A DNA stretch of 64,000 bases from JAKFWF01 sp031374115 (GCA_031374115.1 JANMNO010000016.1:26449-90448), one strand, 5' to 3'; shown: positions 14,512 to 24,179, counted from the first letter of the stretch. The notes: generated from the letters alone by a model not told the origin. Numbers and translations are program-made.

Positions 14512-16596
14512 TCAACGCGGCGGCTTTGCCTGCCCGATTAAACCCAGGGGCGGATCGAGCTGCGCCTTAACCGGTATTATTGTCGCAGTTGCCGGGTTCG
14601 CCGTCGCGACAATTGACGTCTCGGGAGCGCAGCTGGGCGGTGCGAGCAAAAGGCCGCGCCCATAAATCGGATCACGGCCAGGTTCGCCCAGATCGAGAAC
14701 CGAGGCGCGTTTCAAGAACTCGTTTTTGTTTTTTACCGCGAGCCCTCGGTAGGCTGTCGCCAGCACCGCCGTCACATATGGCACGGCGAACGACGTCCCT
14801 GAATGATAAGTGCCGCGCCCACCGGGTAATGCCGTCCAGACATCCACGCCGGGTGCCGCCACATCGATGTGATCGCCACGGCTCGCGTATCGATAGCCCT
14901 TCATATCGCGGGATACGGCGGTGACCGCGACAACCGAGCTATATGCCGCTGGATAGCTGGGTGGAGCGTTTGGACCGTCGTTGCCGGCCGCAGCGACAAA
15001 AATGACCTTCTTACTGGATAACCCTTCAATTGCCGCCTTCAGCAGATCGTCGTGCGGTCCGGAGAGGCTCATATTTATGACGTTGACGTTGCGCTTATCA
15101 AGCCAATCGAGCGCATTTAGCAGGCTGGCAGTGTCGCTACTGGGGAGGCCATCAGCACCGGCATAGAAGATGTCGGCCACATAGAACTTCGCATCGGGAA
15201 TGAGACCAGGGGTACCGCTGTTGCCGTCACCTGCAAGCAGAGCCAGCACGCCGGTGCCGTGCCAGTCAGGCGCCTTCGCCCGATCGCTCGCAGCAGATCT
15301 GCGGGACTCGATGACTTTCGTCGTGAAAGTCGGATGAGTTGCATCGTAGCCGGTGTCGATGACGCCGATCTTCACGCCCCGGGAACACGACTGCAAGCTG
15401 GTCTGCCAATGGATGATCGATGCGCCGAAGCAGCGATCGGTGCCACAAGGCGTTGCCATTGGCAACGCCGCGCGCACAATTTCCGATTGAGATGCGGGCA
15501 ACGCGCCGGTCGCTGTCCGATAGATGTGGTACGTCTGATTTACACCAAAGAGCCCGTTCGGCATGTCTTGCTTGAGCAGGTCCCGGGCTTGATCGGCACT
15601 CATGCCATCGGGAGCGATCAAGCGGGTCAGATTGAGATCGACTCGGGACACGCGCGACGTTCCGTTGACCTGGAAGCCTAGTGCGAGCGCACGCTCGATG
15701 CTCTTCGCCGTCAAGTTGGAGGCTAGCACCTCTGGCGGACGCAGTGGAAAAGCCGGCAAACCATCGCGTCCCACAGGCCGGCCCGCGATCGGTTTTGAAT
15801 CACCTTTAGCGGCCACTACCGGCGCCGCGGGAGGGGTTGCTACGGGCGCTTTAGCTGGCGCTGATTCGGCCTTAACAGGCGTTGACCCTGTCGTTAAGAC
15901 TGGCTTCGATACACCGCCTTTGGGAGCATTGACGAGCGGCGCATCGGCGGGCTGAGCATTGGCAGGCAGGGCTTTAGCCGGAGGGACATTTGCCTGCGGC
16001 GTAGGTGTCTTTATCGCCGGTGCAACGATAATTGCCGGAGTTGAGACCGGCGCAGGAGCAGCAGGCTTGAAGATACCCCGAAACCATTCCGCAACGGTTT
16101 CTGGTTCCTTTTCCTCCTCGACGATGTCGACTTTAGGTTTGACCTTTTCTGCTTTCGCCTTATCGGCGGCTGACTGCGATTTTGTATCGGCTGCACTGCC
16201 GGCTTTGGCCTGATCGTTCGAAGCACTGTCATCTTTGCTGGTATTGGAATTAGTCGAACTTTGACGGTCCTTTGAATTATCTTCGGCTTGCTCACGCCTT
16301 GTTTGTTCGCGTTCCTGCTTTGCCTGTTCGCGTTCCTGCCTCGCCTGATCGCGTTCCTGCTTGGCCCGTTCCCGCGCTTGCCGTTCGCGCTCACGTTCTT
16401 GCCGCTCGCGTTCGCGTTCCTGGCGATCTTGTTCACGCTCCTGCTGTTGCCGGACTATTTCCCGCGCGCGCTCGTTCGCCCGGCGCATCGCATCGCTTTC
16501 GCGCGCATCGGTGTGTAATCCCGCAACACCGCATAACGCTGTGAACCAAAGCGCGGTAAACGCGATCAATTGTTTTCGAAATCGCCCGCGCCCCAT
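14512..16596 (-). CDS. S8 (subtilisin-like) serine protease with long charged coiled-coil N-region
   Basis: A 694-residue exported protease. A signal-like hydrophobic segment lies near residues 9-27. Residues about 35-110 are an extreme Arg/Glu/Gln coiled coil built from near-identical QERERE-type repeats. A Lys/Ala/Pro-rich linker follows to about 270. The C-terminal subtilase domain has the full triad: Asp in GVKIGVIDTGYD, His in DWHGTGVLALLAGD, Ser in YHSGTSFAVPY, and the oxyanion Asn in FVAAAGNDGP. It faces the sigma/anti-sigma operon tail to tail; proteolysis of the anti-sigma factor is a possibility, not shown. ATG 16594-16596 was chosen; a GTG four codons upstream is an alternative. 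Confidence 0.88.
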   Translation of the reverse strand: MGRGRFRKQLIAFTALWFTALCGVAGLHTDARESDAMRRANERAREIVRQQQEREQDRQERERERQERERERQARERAKQERDQARQEREQAKQEREQTRREQAEDNSKDRQSSTNSNTSKDDSASNDQAKAGSAADTKSQSAADKAKAEKVKPKVDIVEEEKEPETVAEWFRGIFKPAAPAPVSTPAIIVAPAIKTPTPQANVPPAKALPANAQPADAPLVNAPKGGVSKPVLTTGSTPVKAESAPAKAPVATPPAAPVVAAKGDSKPIAGRPVGRDGLPAFPLRPPEVLASNLTAKSIERALALGFQVNGTSRVSRVDLNLTRLIAPDGMSADQARDLLKQDMPNGLFGVNQTYHIYRTATGALPASQSEIVRAALPMATPCGTDRCFGASIIHWQTSLQSCSRGVKIGVIDTGYDATHPTFTTKVIESRRSAASDRAKAPDWHGTGVLALLAGDGNSGTPGLIPDAKFYVADIFYAGADGLPSSDTASLLNALDWLDKRNVNVINMSLSGPHDDLLKAAIEGLSSKKVIFVAAAGNDGPNAPPSYPAAYSSVVAVTAVSRDMKGYRYASRGDHIDVAAPGVDVWTALPGGRGTYHSGTSFAVPYVTAVLATAYRGLAVKNKNEFLKRASVLDLGEPGRDPIYGRGLLLAPPSCAPETSIVATANPATATIIPVKAQLDPPLGLIGQAKPPR

Positions 16597-16855
16597 CGGG
16601 AACCCCACCGTTCCAATAGTACTTATCGCCCGATCTAATGAGATCGAAGCTCAGACAAGTACCGGTCCCGCATCCGGTAATTGAACTGCATTAACTGTAG
16701 CGCGCTATAAATCTTTTGTGAAGAAGAAGTACAACACAGTTTAACTATAAAGCATCGGCTTTCTAGATATATCAAATTGGTGACAACCTGCACGGGTATC
16801 GCGCCGTAACATTTATTCTGTCTGCAGAACCGCATCGAGCCCTAAATTAGCCAGC
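16597..16855. other. AT-richer intergenic region upstream of the S8 protease
   Basis: This 259-base gap holds no supported gene; a 66-codon minus-strand frame (16635-16835) has no protein-like features. It is visibly richer in A and T than its surroundings and must contain the protease promoter. I see no GGAAT-N16-CGTT box here, so the protease is not obviously under the neighbouring ECF sigma factor. Confidence 0.4.
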
Positions 16856-17491
16856 TCACGCCGGCAGTTGCCACGTCGCAGTGGTTTTAAATAGGCGGCG
16901 GGCGTTGGCTTGAGTGATAGCGATGGGATCGCCCGGTTTGAACAAGCTCGAGCCGAGGCCAAAACCGGTCGCGCCCGCTATCGCATACCTTTTCATATTT
17001 TGCTCATCGATACCGCCGACCGGAAAGAGGCGCGTGCCACGCGGCAGGACCGCCAACCAGGCCTTTATCGCTGCCGGAGAAATCATTTCGGCTGGGAACG
17101 CCTTGAGTGCATCAGCACCGGCGCCAAGAGCGGCGAAAGCCTCCGTCGGCGTAGCGACCCCTGGCACGCAATGTAACCCCGCCGCCTTGGTCAGGCCGAT
17201 CAACGCCAGATCGCAATGCGGCGTCACGATGAGCCTACCGCCGGCCGAGTTCACACCCGCAATATCGTCACCGGTCATCACCGTACCCGCCCCGATCAGT
17301 GCATGATCGCCAAACGACTTGGAAAGAAGCGCAATCGATTCGAACGGATTCGGCGAGTTCAAAGGCACTTCGATCAGTGTGAAACCAGCTTCGATCAAAA
17401 CCGCGCCAACACGCTCTGCCTCCTGCGGCGTCAGTCCCCTTAGGATAGCAATCAGAGGGCATCGCGAAAGGGCGGTTTCAAAATCGAGCAT
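16856..17491 (-). CDS. dgoA: 2-dehydro-3-deoxy-6-phosphogalactonate aldolase
   Basis: A 211-residue class I KDPG/KDPGal-type aldolase that splits 2-keto-3-deoxy-6-phosphogalactonate into pyruvate and glyceraldehyde 3-phosphate. Signatures are PLIAILRGLTPQEAE with the conserved Arg, LIEVPLNSPNPFESI with the catalytic-region Glu, IGAGTVMT, and the Schiff-base Lys in ALKAFPAEMISP. Galactonate-type over gluconate-type is inferred from the adjacent dgoK, 8 bases upstream on the same strand. It is the last gene of a four-gene minus-strand operon. Confidence 0.9.
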   Translation of the reverse strand: MLDFETALSRCPLIAILRGLTPQEAERVGAVLIEAGFTLIEVPLNSPNPFESIALLSKSFGDHALIGAGTVMTGDDIAGVNSAGGRLIVTPHCDLALIGLTKAAGLHCVPGVATPTEAFAALGAGADALKAFPAEMISPAAIKAWLAVLPRGTRLFPVGGIDEQNMKRYAIAGATGFGLGSSLFKPGDPIAITQANARRLFKTTATWQLPA

Positions 17492-17499
17492 TGGTCACT

Positions 17500-18447
17500 T
17501 TATCCTCGTATGCCTGCCGCCTGGGCAATCCGTATATGGCCGGCACAAACGCTATCTTCCGGAGCCTCTTTTGTCGCAGCCCCACGCAGCTGCGCAGCCC
17601 GCACGTAGCGTTGCGTCAGCGCGGGTGTGCCAATCAGAATGGCCGGATCACTCTGCGAAGCCGACAACGCAGCCATTTCCCAGCCAATCAACAAGCCAGA
17701 CAGATAGGCGGCCGCGTCTTTGGCGGACAGTTTCCCCATCAAGCCCAACGTTCTGACGGAAAAGAGGCGGTGGAGCCAGATCCCTGCGCCATCCGGCCGC
17801 GCCGACGTCGCGATACCGTGGGCAAACGCTGCGCTCATTTCATCGTTTTCGGATGATCCCGCTTGATCCATCATGCGGCCGAGAATGCTGTGGTTCTTCA
17901 GAACAGCGAAAATTTCGCCGGTCATGAAGGTTTGGAACGACGTTATTTTGCCGGCTTCGACCGTGACCCACTTCGAATGCGTACCGGGAAGAATGAATGT
18001 GCCGCCGGTTAGTTGCAACTGTGCGAGCGCACCCATGACTTGGCACTCTTCGCCGCGCATGACATCGGGGACGCCAGCGCGATCCACAGTATCGACGCCG
18101 GCGACGATGTGGACAGAACGGAAGCCCGGGACATCGATCGCAGCCAAACCATGTGCCAACTCACTGAGGCCGGCCGGGCAGGAAACATAAGGCACTTCGA
18201 CCCAACCCTGGCGGCTGCCGACCATGCCCGACAGCACGGCCGGCAAAGTACCGTATCGCTGCAGCCAGTCCCCGCAATGAGTTTGCAGAACGGTCGCGAA
18301 CTCTTGAGCGGCGATCCCCATCAAGCCCTGCTGCGATGAGCGCCGGTCGAGAACGCTGCCATCCGCTGCCAGCAGATAAATTCTCAGCGCTGTCGTGCCC
18401 CAATCGACCGAGATCAGCGATGGAATTTGGTCAACCGATCGGGACAT
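17500..18447 (-). CDS. dgoK: 2-dehydro-3-deoxygalactonokinase
   Basis: A 315-residue kinase of the DgoK family (ASKHA fold). The first phosphate-binding loop is SVDWGTTALRIYLL, followed by MVGSRQGWVEVPYVSCP and the ATP-domain segment FILPGTHSKWV, all typical of DgoK. It phosphorylates 2-keto-3-deoxygalactonate for cleavage by the aldolase DgoA encoded next to it. The ATG at 18445-18447 is preceded by GGTGG; a GTG three codons upstream also exists but touches the stop of the preceding gene. Together with dgoA it forms the lower De Ley-Doudoroff galactose branch. Confidence 0.9.
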   Translation of the reverse strand: MSRSVDQIPSLISVDWGTTALRIYLLAADGSVLDRRSSQQGLMGIAAQEFATVLQTHCGDWLQRYGTLPAVLSGMVGSRQGWVEVPYVSCPAGLSELAHGLAAIDVPGFRSVHIVAGVDTVDRAGVPDVMRGEECQVMGALAQLQLTGGTFILPGTHSKWVTVEAGKITSFQTFMTGEIFAVLKNHSILGRMMDQAGSSENDEMSAAFAHGIATSARPDGAGIWLHRLFSVRTLGLMGKLSAKDAAAYLSGLLIGWEMAALSASQSDPAILIGTPALTQRYVRAAQLRGAATKEAPEDSVCAGHIRIAQAAGIRG

Positions 18448-18456
18448 GACGGCCAC

Positions 18457-19581
18457 CTACTTCACAGCCGATATGGCTCGCCCAAGAAAACCATCGACGG
18501 CGGTGCCGTCGATCCAGCGCATTACGGCTACCAAATCATGCTCTCGATCGACAAAGATAATGTTCCCCCCCGCGCCAAGGGCATATACGGCGGTCGCAGG
18601 CGCACTTGCATAAGTGCCCGCGCGATTGAGCCACCACAGCAGGCCATAGGACTTATTCGTCGGCGAAGGCGTCAGCATCGCTTCAACCCAGTTAGCGTCG
18701 AGCAGCCGGCGGCCGGCCCAGTTGCCGCCACGCGCTACCAGCAAACCCAGCCTTGCTTGATCACGGGCGCTGATAAACATCCCGCCACCCCAGTGTGCGC
18801 CGCCCGACACCGACTGCACGCGCTTGCCGTTGAGCTCGACCCAGGAATTGCTGTAGCCGTGCCACTGCCAACCGTCAGACGCGCCGATCGGATCCATGAT
18901 GCGTTCGCGCAGCACCTCAGGTAACGCACGGCCGAACCGTTGCAGCAGACAATAAGCAAGAAGGTTCACGCGAACGTCGTTGTATTCGTAATGGCTACCG
19001 GGGGCCTTGAGCTCGCGGCGATGACCCTTGCGGCTGTTATCCGCATTGGGACCGAGCTGGCGATTGTGATCGACCTGATCGGACTTACCCCAGATCTCGC
19101 CTTGCCACTCGCTCGACTGGTGCAGCAGGTGACGCCACGTGATCACTGCATTGTGCGCGCTCTCGAAAAGGTTGCCCGCGACCGATGCACCCACCGGCTC
19201 ATCGATGTTTGCGATCAGCCCGTCGGCGACTGCGAGCCCGGCGAGGATCGCCAAGTAGCTCTTGGCCACACTGAACGTCATGTCGGCGCGAGACGTGTCA
19301 CCCCACTCGGCGGCGACCCGTCCGCCCTTAAGGATTATACCGGCGGGCGCGCCGCGCGCCTCAACCGGCCCGGTGATATCGCTCCAGGGCCCGGTCTCGT
19401 TCCATTCGACGATGCCGACGTAGCGGCCGTCGGGATAGTAGAAGCTGCGCGGCCAGGGGCTTTCGTTGGCGACGGCAAACTCGACCGCATCCTTGAGCTT
19501 GGGTGAATGAAGACTGGAGTCCGAAGCCGATACCGATTCCCAAACCAATGCTTGATCTGGCGGACAATAGGCGAGTGTCAT
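18457..19581 (-). CDS. Class C beta-lactamase-like serine hydrolase
   Basis: A 374-residue penicillin-binding-protein-like hydrolase. The nucleophile motif SxxK is SVAK in ADMTFSVAKSYLAI, the second motif YxN is YND in SHYEYNDVRVNLLAY, and a Gly-rich third region (GALGAGGNIIFVD) stands where KTG would be. There is no signal peptide, so it is probably cytoplasmic, unlike resistance beta-lactamases. Many such proteins are esterases, amidases or D-amino-acid peptidases. Its ATG overlaps the stop of the acetamidase-like gene (ATGA), and dgoK follows directly, suggesting that it feeds the same catabolic route by opening a lactone, ester or amide. Confidence 0.82.
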   Translation of the reverse strand: MTLAYCPPDQALVWESVSASDSSLHSPKLKDAVEFAVANESPWPRSFYYPDGRYVGIVEWNETGPWSDITGPVEARGAPAGIILKGGRVAAEWGDTSRADMTFSVAKSYLAILAGLAVADGLIANIDEPVGASVAGNLFESAHNAVITWRHLLHQSSEWQGEIWGKSDQVDHNRQLGPNADNSRKGHRRELKAPGSHYEYNDVRVNLLAYCLLQRFGRALPEVLRERIMDPIGASDGWQWHGYSNSWVELNGKRVQSVSGGAHWGGGMFISARDQARLGLLVARGGNWAGRRLLDANWVEAMLTPSPTNKSYGLLWWLNRAGTYASAPATAVYALGAGGNIIFVDREHDLVAVMRWIDGTAVDGFLGRAISAVK

Positions 19582-20516
19582 TGAACGTGTTCCTTACCCA
19601 GCATGCAGTGGATGCCCTTCGAACCGTTCACCGTTTGGGTGACGCGCAGGTCGGCTGCCAGCGAGCACAATGCATAAGCGTGCTCCCTCGACAAACCCGA
19701 CTTCTCCCCGATCAATCTGATCATGTCGCGCAGAGCCATCTCGACACAGCGATCGAGGTCCGGATCCATCGCCATGGTGATGTGATGCGATGGCGTCTCC
19801 GCACGCGGATAGGCGAACGTGAGGTCGTCCCGTAGAACGAACTCGAAGGTGCCCTCAAGGGCGGTTTCAATTGCCGTGACGCAGACTTCGCCGTCGCCCT
19901 GCGCGCCGTGGCCATCGCCGCAAGAAAACAGCCCGCCTTCGACGAAGACTGGTAGGTAAAGCGTGGTGCCTGGTACCAGCTCCTTATTGTCGAGATTGCC
20001 ACCAAAGGCGCGCGGGATCAGCGATGTCACGCGCCCCCAGGCCGGTGGCGGCGCTGTCCCCATGACCCCGAAAAACGGTTTCAGATCGAGCGATTTTCCC
20101 CATGGCAGCCGTGCCTGCTTGGTCTTCAGGTCGAGCGGAAGGTGCAAAAGATGAAACTCGTGGAAGTCGTCCTGCAGGGTGCCGGCCAGCGGCTTGATAA
20201 AGTTGTAGCCCCAATCTTGCCTTAAGCGCACATCCTTGATCCGCACTTCGATCACGTGCCCCGGTTGCGCACCTTTGATGGCGATTGGACCTGTCAAAAT
20301 ATGCCCAGGCAGCGTCTTCTCGGCATTGGCGTGCACATCGGCGATTTCGGGCGGGGTCGAGAAACCGGCGTCTGGTTTCGGGTGCATTTCGGGGCCGCCG
20401 GTCACGGTATCGACCGTCACCGTATCGCCGCTGGCGATCGTAAGCACCGGCTTCAGCGAGGCATCGAAGAAACCCCAATGGCACGTTTTGCCGCTCGCTT
20501 TCAGATGATGATGCAT
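19578..20516 (-). CDS. Acetamidase/formamidase family protein
   Basis: A 312-residue amidase of the FmdA/AmdA family. Signatures are GDTVTVDTVTGGPEMHP near the N-terminus, LTGPIAIKGAQPGHVIEV, and the active-site region FVEGGLFSCGDGHGAQGDGE with conserved His and acidic residues. The family hydrolyses short aliphatic amides. The ATG at 20514-20516 was chosen over an earlier start because it begins with the family-typical segment HHHLKASGKTCHWGFFD. It is the first gene of the operon that continues with the serine hydrolase, dgoK and dgoA. It may act on an amide or a lactone-derived relative from the same substrate. Confidence 0.87.
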   Translation of the reverse strand: MHHHLKASGKTCHWGFFDASLKPVLTIASGDTVTVDTVTGGPEMHPKPDAGFSTPPEIADVHANAEKTLPGHILTGPIAIKGAQPGHVIEVRIKDVRLRQDWGYNFIKPLAGTLQDDFHEFHLLHLPLDLKTKQARLPWGKSLDLKPFFGVMGTAPPPAWGRVTSLIPRAFGGNLDNKELVPGTTLYLPVFVEGGLFSCGDGHGAQGDGEVCVTAIETALEGTFEFVLRDDLTFAYPRAETPSHHITMAMDPDLDRCVEMALRDMIRLIGEKSGLSREHAYALCSLAADLRVTQTVNGSKGIHCMLGKEHVQ

Positions 20517-20718
20517 GAATGCGTTCCGACCATGTTGCAGCTGTTTGATTGCCGCCAAGCATGCCGCCTCGCCGTCGCATTCGCAACGCCGATGTCGCGA
20601 CGGCCTATAACAAGGTCGGGTAGAGGTACGAGATCCGACGCTTCTGACATCGTCGGCTCTCGCGAAAATGCTCTAGCCGACCTACAAGTGATCGCGTTGG
20701 TCAACTTGGAGCACCCGA

Positions 20719-21858
20719 ATGCCTCAGCACCCTGCCGCCACCCCCGGAATGGCGATCTCGGAGATCGACACGCCGGCGCTGATCATCGATCTCGACGCGT
20801 TCGAGCGCAATCTTAAGCGCATGGCCGACACCGTCTCCCGGGCGGGCGTGCGCTTGCGCCCGCACGCCAAGACGCACAAATCACCGGTGATCGGGTTGAA
20901 GCAGATGGCGCTCGGGGCCGTCGGGCTCTGTTGCCAGAAAGTGTCCGAAGCAGAAGCGATGGTGCTGGGCGGCGTGCCTGACGTTTTGATCTCGAATGAA
21001 GTGGTTGGCGCGAGAAAGCTCGACCGTCTAGCGGCGCTCGCACATCAAGCCCGGGTGATGATCGTGGCCGACAATGAGATCGCCGTCGAAGCGCTCGGCG
21101 TTGCTGCGAGACGGGCCGGTGTCAAGATCCGCGTGCTGGTGGAGATCGATGTCGGCGCCAACCGTTGCGGCGTCGCACCGGGCGAGCCGGCGGTCACTCT
21201 GGCCAAACGGATCGCGCGCGAGAGGCACCTCGGGTTCGCCGGCTTGCAAGCCTACCAGGGCCGCGCTCAGCACTTGCGCACGTTCGAAGAACGGCAAGCG
21301 GCGATCGACGCCGCCATCGCGATGACCGCCCGCACCATAGCGCTCTTGAAGAACGCCGGACTGACCTGCGATATCGTCGGCGGCGCGGGCACCGGCACGT
21401 TCGAGCTTGAAGCGGCCAGCGGGGTCTATAACGAGTTGCAGGCTGGATCGTACTGCTTCATGGACGCAGACTATGCGCGCAACAAACGCGCAGATGGCGG
21501 TGCCTTCAATACGTTCGAAAACGCGCTCTTCGTCTATGCCACGATCATGAGCACACCGACACCGGAGCGCGCAGTCGTGGATGCCGGGCTGAAGGCCTTC
21601 TCATTCGACTCTGGCGTGCCCGAAGCGCGGGGGCTGGCCGGCGCAATCTACGAGCGCCCATCCGATGAGCACGGCAATCTCAACATCGCCGCTTGCAATG
21701 TGCGCCCCCAACTCGGCGACAAAATCCTGCTGATCCCCGGTCATTGCGATCCAACCGTCAATCTGCACGACTGGTACATCGGCGTTCGCGGCATGGGAAC
21801 CGACAGCGCCCGGGTCGAATGTGTATGGCCGGTTACGGCGCGTGGCGCGTTGTTTTGA
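20719..21858 (+). CDS. D-threonine aldolase-like / alanine-racemase-N PLP enzyme
   Basis: A 379-residue fold-type III PLP enzyme. The PLP Lys lies in LRPHAKTHKSP near residue 55, and the barrel continues with VLVEIDVGANRCGV and AGLQAYQGRAQH. The C-terminal beta domain ends with the metal-binding motif LIPGHCDPTVNLHDWY, where His and Cys bind the divalent cation in D-threonine aldolase and D-3-hydroxyaspartate aldolase. Such enzymes cleave D-beta-hydroxy amino acids to glycine or glyoxylate plus aldehyde; DSD1-type D-serine dehydratase is the close alternative. ATG 20719 has GGAG upstream. It opens a plus-strand group with a molybdenum hydroxylase. Confidence 0.85.
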   Translation: MPQHPAATPGMAISEIDTPALIIDLDAFERNLKRMADTVSRAGVRLRPHAKTHKSPVIGLKQMALGAVGLCCQKVSEAEAMVLGGVPDVLISNEVVGARKLDRLAALAHQARVMIVADNEIAVEALGVAARRAGVKIRVLVEIDVGANRCGVAPGEPAVTLAKRIARERHLGFAGLQAYQGRAQHLRTFEERQAAIDAAIAMTARTIALLKNAGLTCDIVGGAGTGTFELEAASGVYNELQAGSYCFMDADYARNKRADGGAFNTFENALFVYATIMSTPTPERAVVDAGLKAFSFDSGVPEARGLAGAIYERPSDEHGNLNIAACNVRPQLGDKILLIPGHCDPTVNLHDWYIGVRGMGTDSARVECVWPVTARGALF

Positions 21859-21907
21859 GTGCGACAACGGGTTAGGCTGCTGGCGCGGTTAGCCTCGGAG
21901 AGATGCG

Positions 21908-24175
21908 ATGCCATTAGACAGCAAACCTGTAGAAACCAGTCGCCAATTCGATCTGGTCGGCACGCGACCGTTGCGGCCCGATGGGGTCGATAAAGTGACT
22001 GGACGGGCCCGCTTCGGTGCCGACATTTCCGCGCCGGGCATGTTGCACGGTCGAATTTTGCGCAGCCCCCATCCGCACGCGCGCCTCCTCCGCATCGATA
22101 TATCGAAGGCGCTCGCACTCGATGGCGTGAAGGCGATCGTCACCGCCGAAGATCTGCCAGACCTCACCGGCGGTGATGCCGATTTGCTCACCCTGCTCTC
22201 AAACGTGATGGCCCGCGGTAAGGTACTCTACGATGGTCACGCAGTGGCCGCAGTGGCGGCGACCAGCCGCGACGTCGCCCGCCAAGCACTCGCTTTGATC
22301 AAGGTCGATTACGAGGTTCTGCCGCACGTCACGGACGTCGAGGCAGCGATGCTGCCTGGCGCCCCGGTGCTGCATGACGATCTCTTTACCGAAGGCGTCG
22401 AGCCGAAGCCGGCCAAGTCATCGAACATTGCCAAGCGGCATCGGTTTGGACACGGCGATATCGCGAATGGCTTCAAACAAGCCGACGTCGTGGTCGAGCG
22501 GACATTCCGGACCGCCGCCACCCACCAGGGCTATATCGAGCCGCACGCGTGCCTCGCCAACATCCGCCCGGATGGAGCCGGCGAGATGTGGGTGTGCACA
22601 CAAGGCCACTTCATGGTGCGCAATACGTGCGCGGCATTGCTCGGCCTCGACGCGTCGCGCTTGCGGGTCACGCCATCGGAAATTGGCGGCGGGTTCGGCG
22701 GCAAGACCACTCTCTTTATCGAACCGGTCGCATTGGCCCTTTCGCGCAAGGCGGGCCGGCCGGTGAAACTTGTGCTCGACCGCGAGGAAGTCTTCCGCGC
22801 GACAGGCCCAACCGCCAGCACCTGCATCCGCGTCAAGATCGGCGCCAAGAAGAATGGCAAAATCACCGCGGCCGAAGCCGAACTTAAATACCAAGGCGGC
22901 GCATTTCCGGGTTCGCTGGTCGAGCTTGGCGCGATGTCGGCGTTTGCCTGCTACGCGCTCGACAACGTGGATATCGTCGGCTGGGATGTCGTCGCCAATC
23001 GGCCGAAGCTCGCCGCCTACCGCGCACCAAGCGCACCGATGGCGGCCTTCGCTGTCGAAAGCGTCATGCAGGAGATTGCCGAAAAGACCGGCGTCGATCC
23101 GATCGATCTGCGGCTGATGAATGCAATCGAAGAGGGCGGAAGATCGTCGTTCGGGCCGAAGTTTGGACGTATCGGCCTCAAGCAAACGCTGGAAGCCGCC
23201 AAGAACCATCCGCATTACAAGGCGCCGCTGGGCAAGAACCAGGGACGCGGCGTCGCCTGCGGTTTCTGGTTCAACTTCGGCGGCAATACATCCGTGTCGC
23301 TGACCGTCAACATCGACGGCACGATCGGCCTCGCCGTCGGCATGCCCGACATTGGCGGCAGCAGAGCCTCGATGTGCCTGATGGCGGCAGAGGAGTTCGG
23401 CATCCCCTATGATCGCGTCAACGCCATCGTCGCCGACACGTCATCGCTGGGCTTTAGCGATATGACGGATGGTAGCCGTGTCACGTTCTCCGCCGGTATC
23501 GCCACCATCAACGCCGCGCGCGATGCGATCCAAAAATTGTGCGCACGCGCGGCGGCGATGTGGGGGATTCCGAAAGATGCCGTCGTCTGGGAGAAAGGCC
23601 ATTGCAAGCCGGCTGGCGCCAACGCTGGCAAGTTCGAACCGCTGTCGCTGAAGCAGATCGCCGCGCAAGCAGCCAATACCGGCGGACCAATCGCCGGTCA
23701 CTTCGAGATCAACGCCGACGGCGCCGGCGTGAGTTTCGGCACGCACATCGCCGATGTCGAGATCGACCCCGAGACAGGGGGCGCCCGCGTGGTGCGCTAC
23801 ACCGTCTGCCAGGATGCGGGCAAGGCGGTACATCCAAGTTACGTCGAGGGCCAATTCCAGGGTGGTGCCGTCCAGGGCATCGGCTGGGCATTGAACGAAG
23901 AATACGTGTACGGCGCTGATGGCCGGTTGCAGAACGCCGGCTTCCTCGACTATCGCGTGCCCGTCGCCTCCGACCTGCCGATGATCGACACCGTTATCGT
24001 CGAAGTCCCGAACCCGGGACATCCATACGGCGTGCGCGGTGTCGGCGAAACCCCGATTGTGCCGCCACTCGCAACGGTCGCCAACGCAATCTCGGCTGCC
24101 GCCGGCGTGCGTATGACCGAGATCCCGATGTCACCGCCGCGCCTGCTGAAGGCGATCGGAGAGAAGAAGTTGTAA
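21908..24175 (+). CDS. Xanthine dehydrogenase family molybdopterin-binding subunit
   Basis: A 755-residue large subunit of a molybdenum hydroxylase (aldehyde oxidase/xanthine dehydrogenase family). Recognisable segments in order are DGVDKVTGRARFGADI, HGRILRSPHPHARL, TAATHQGYIEPHACLA, IGGGFGGK (Mo-cofactor contact) and the catalytic-Glu motif GVGETPIVPPLATVANA near the C-terminus. It hydroxylates an aldehyde or N-heterocycle with water. No [2Fe-2S] or FAD subunit is encoded next to it, which such a subunit normally needs for electron transfer; a MoaD/ThiS-like gene follows instead. Substrate unknown. Confidence 0.88.
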   Translation: MPLDSKPVETSRQFDLVGTRPLRPDGVDKVTGRARFGADISAPGMLHGRILRSPHPHARLLRIDISKALALDGVKAIVTAEDLPDLTGGDADLLTLLSNVMARGKVLYDGHAVAAVAATSRDVARQALALIKVDYEVLPHVTDVEAAMLPGAPVLHDDLFTEGVEPKPAKSSNIAKRHRFGHGDIANGFKQADVVVERTFRTAATHQGYIEPHACLANIRPDGAGEMWVCTQGHFMVRNTCAALLGLDASRLRVTPSEIGGGFGGKTTLFIEPVALALSRKAGRPVKLVLDREEVFRATGPTASTCIRVKIGAKKNGKITAAEAELKYQGGAFPGSLVELGAMSAFACYALDNVDIVGWDVVANRPKLAAYRAPSAPMAAFAVESVMQEIAEKTGVDPIDLRLMNAIEEGGRSSFGPKFGRIGLKQTLEAAKNHPHYKAPLGKNQGRGVACGFWFNFGGNTSVSLTVNIDGTIGLAVGMPDIGGSRASMCLMAAEEFGIPYDRVNAIVADTSSLGFSDMTDGSRVTFSAGIATINAARDAIQKLCARAAAMWGIPKDAVVWEKGHCKPAGANAGKFEPLSLKQIAAQAANTGGPIAGHFEINADGAGVSFGTHIADVEIDPETGGARVVRYTVCQDAGKAVHPSYVEGQFQGGAVQGIGWALNEEYVYGADGRLQNAGFLDYRVPVASDLPMIDTVIVEVPNPGHPYGVRGVGETPIVPPLATVANAISAAAGVRMTEIPMSPPRLLKAIGEKKL

Positions 24176-24179
24176 GGCG

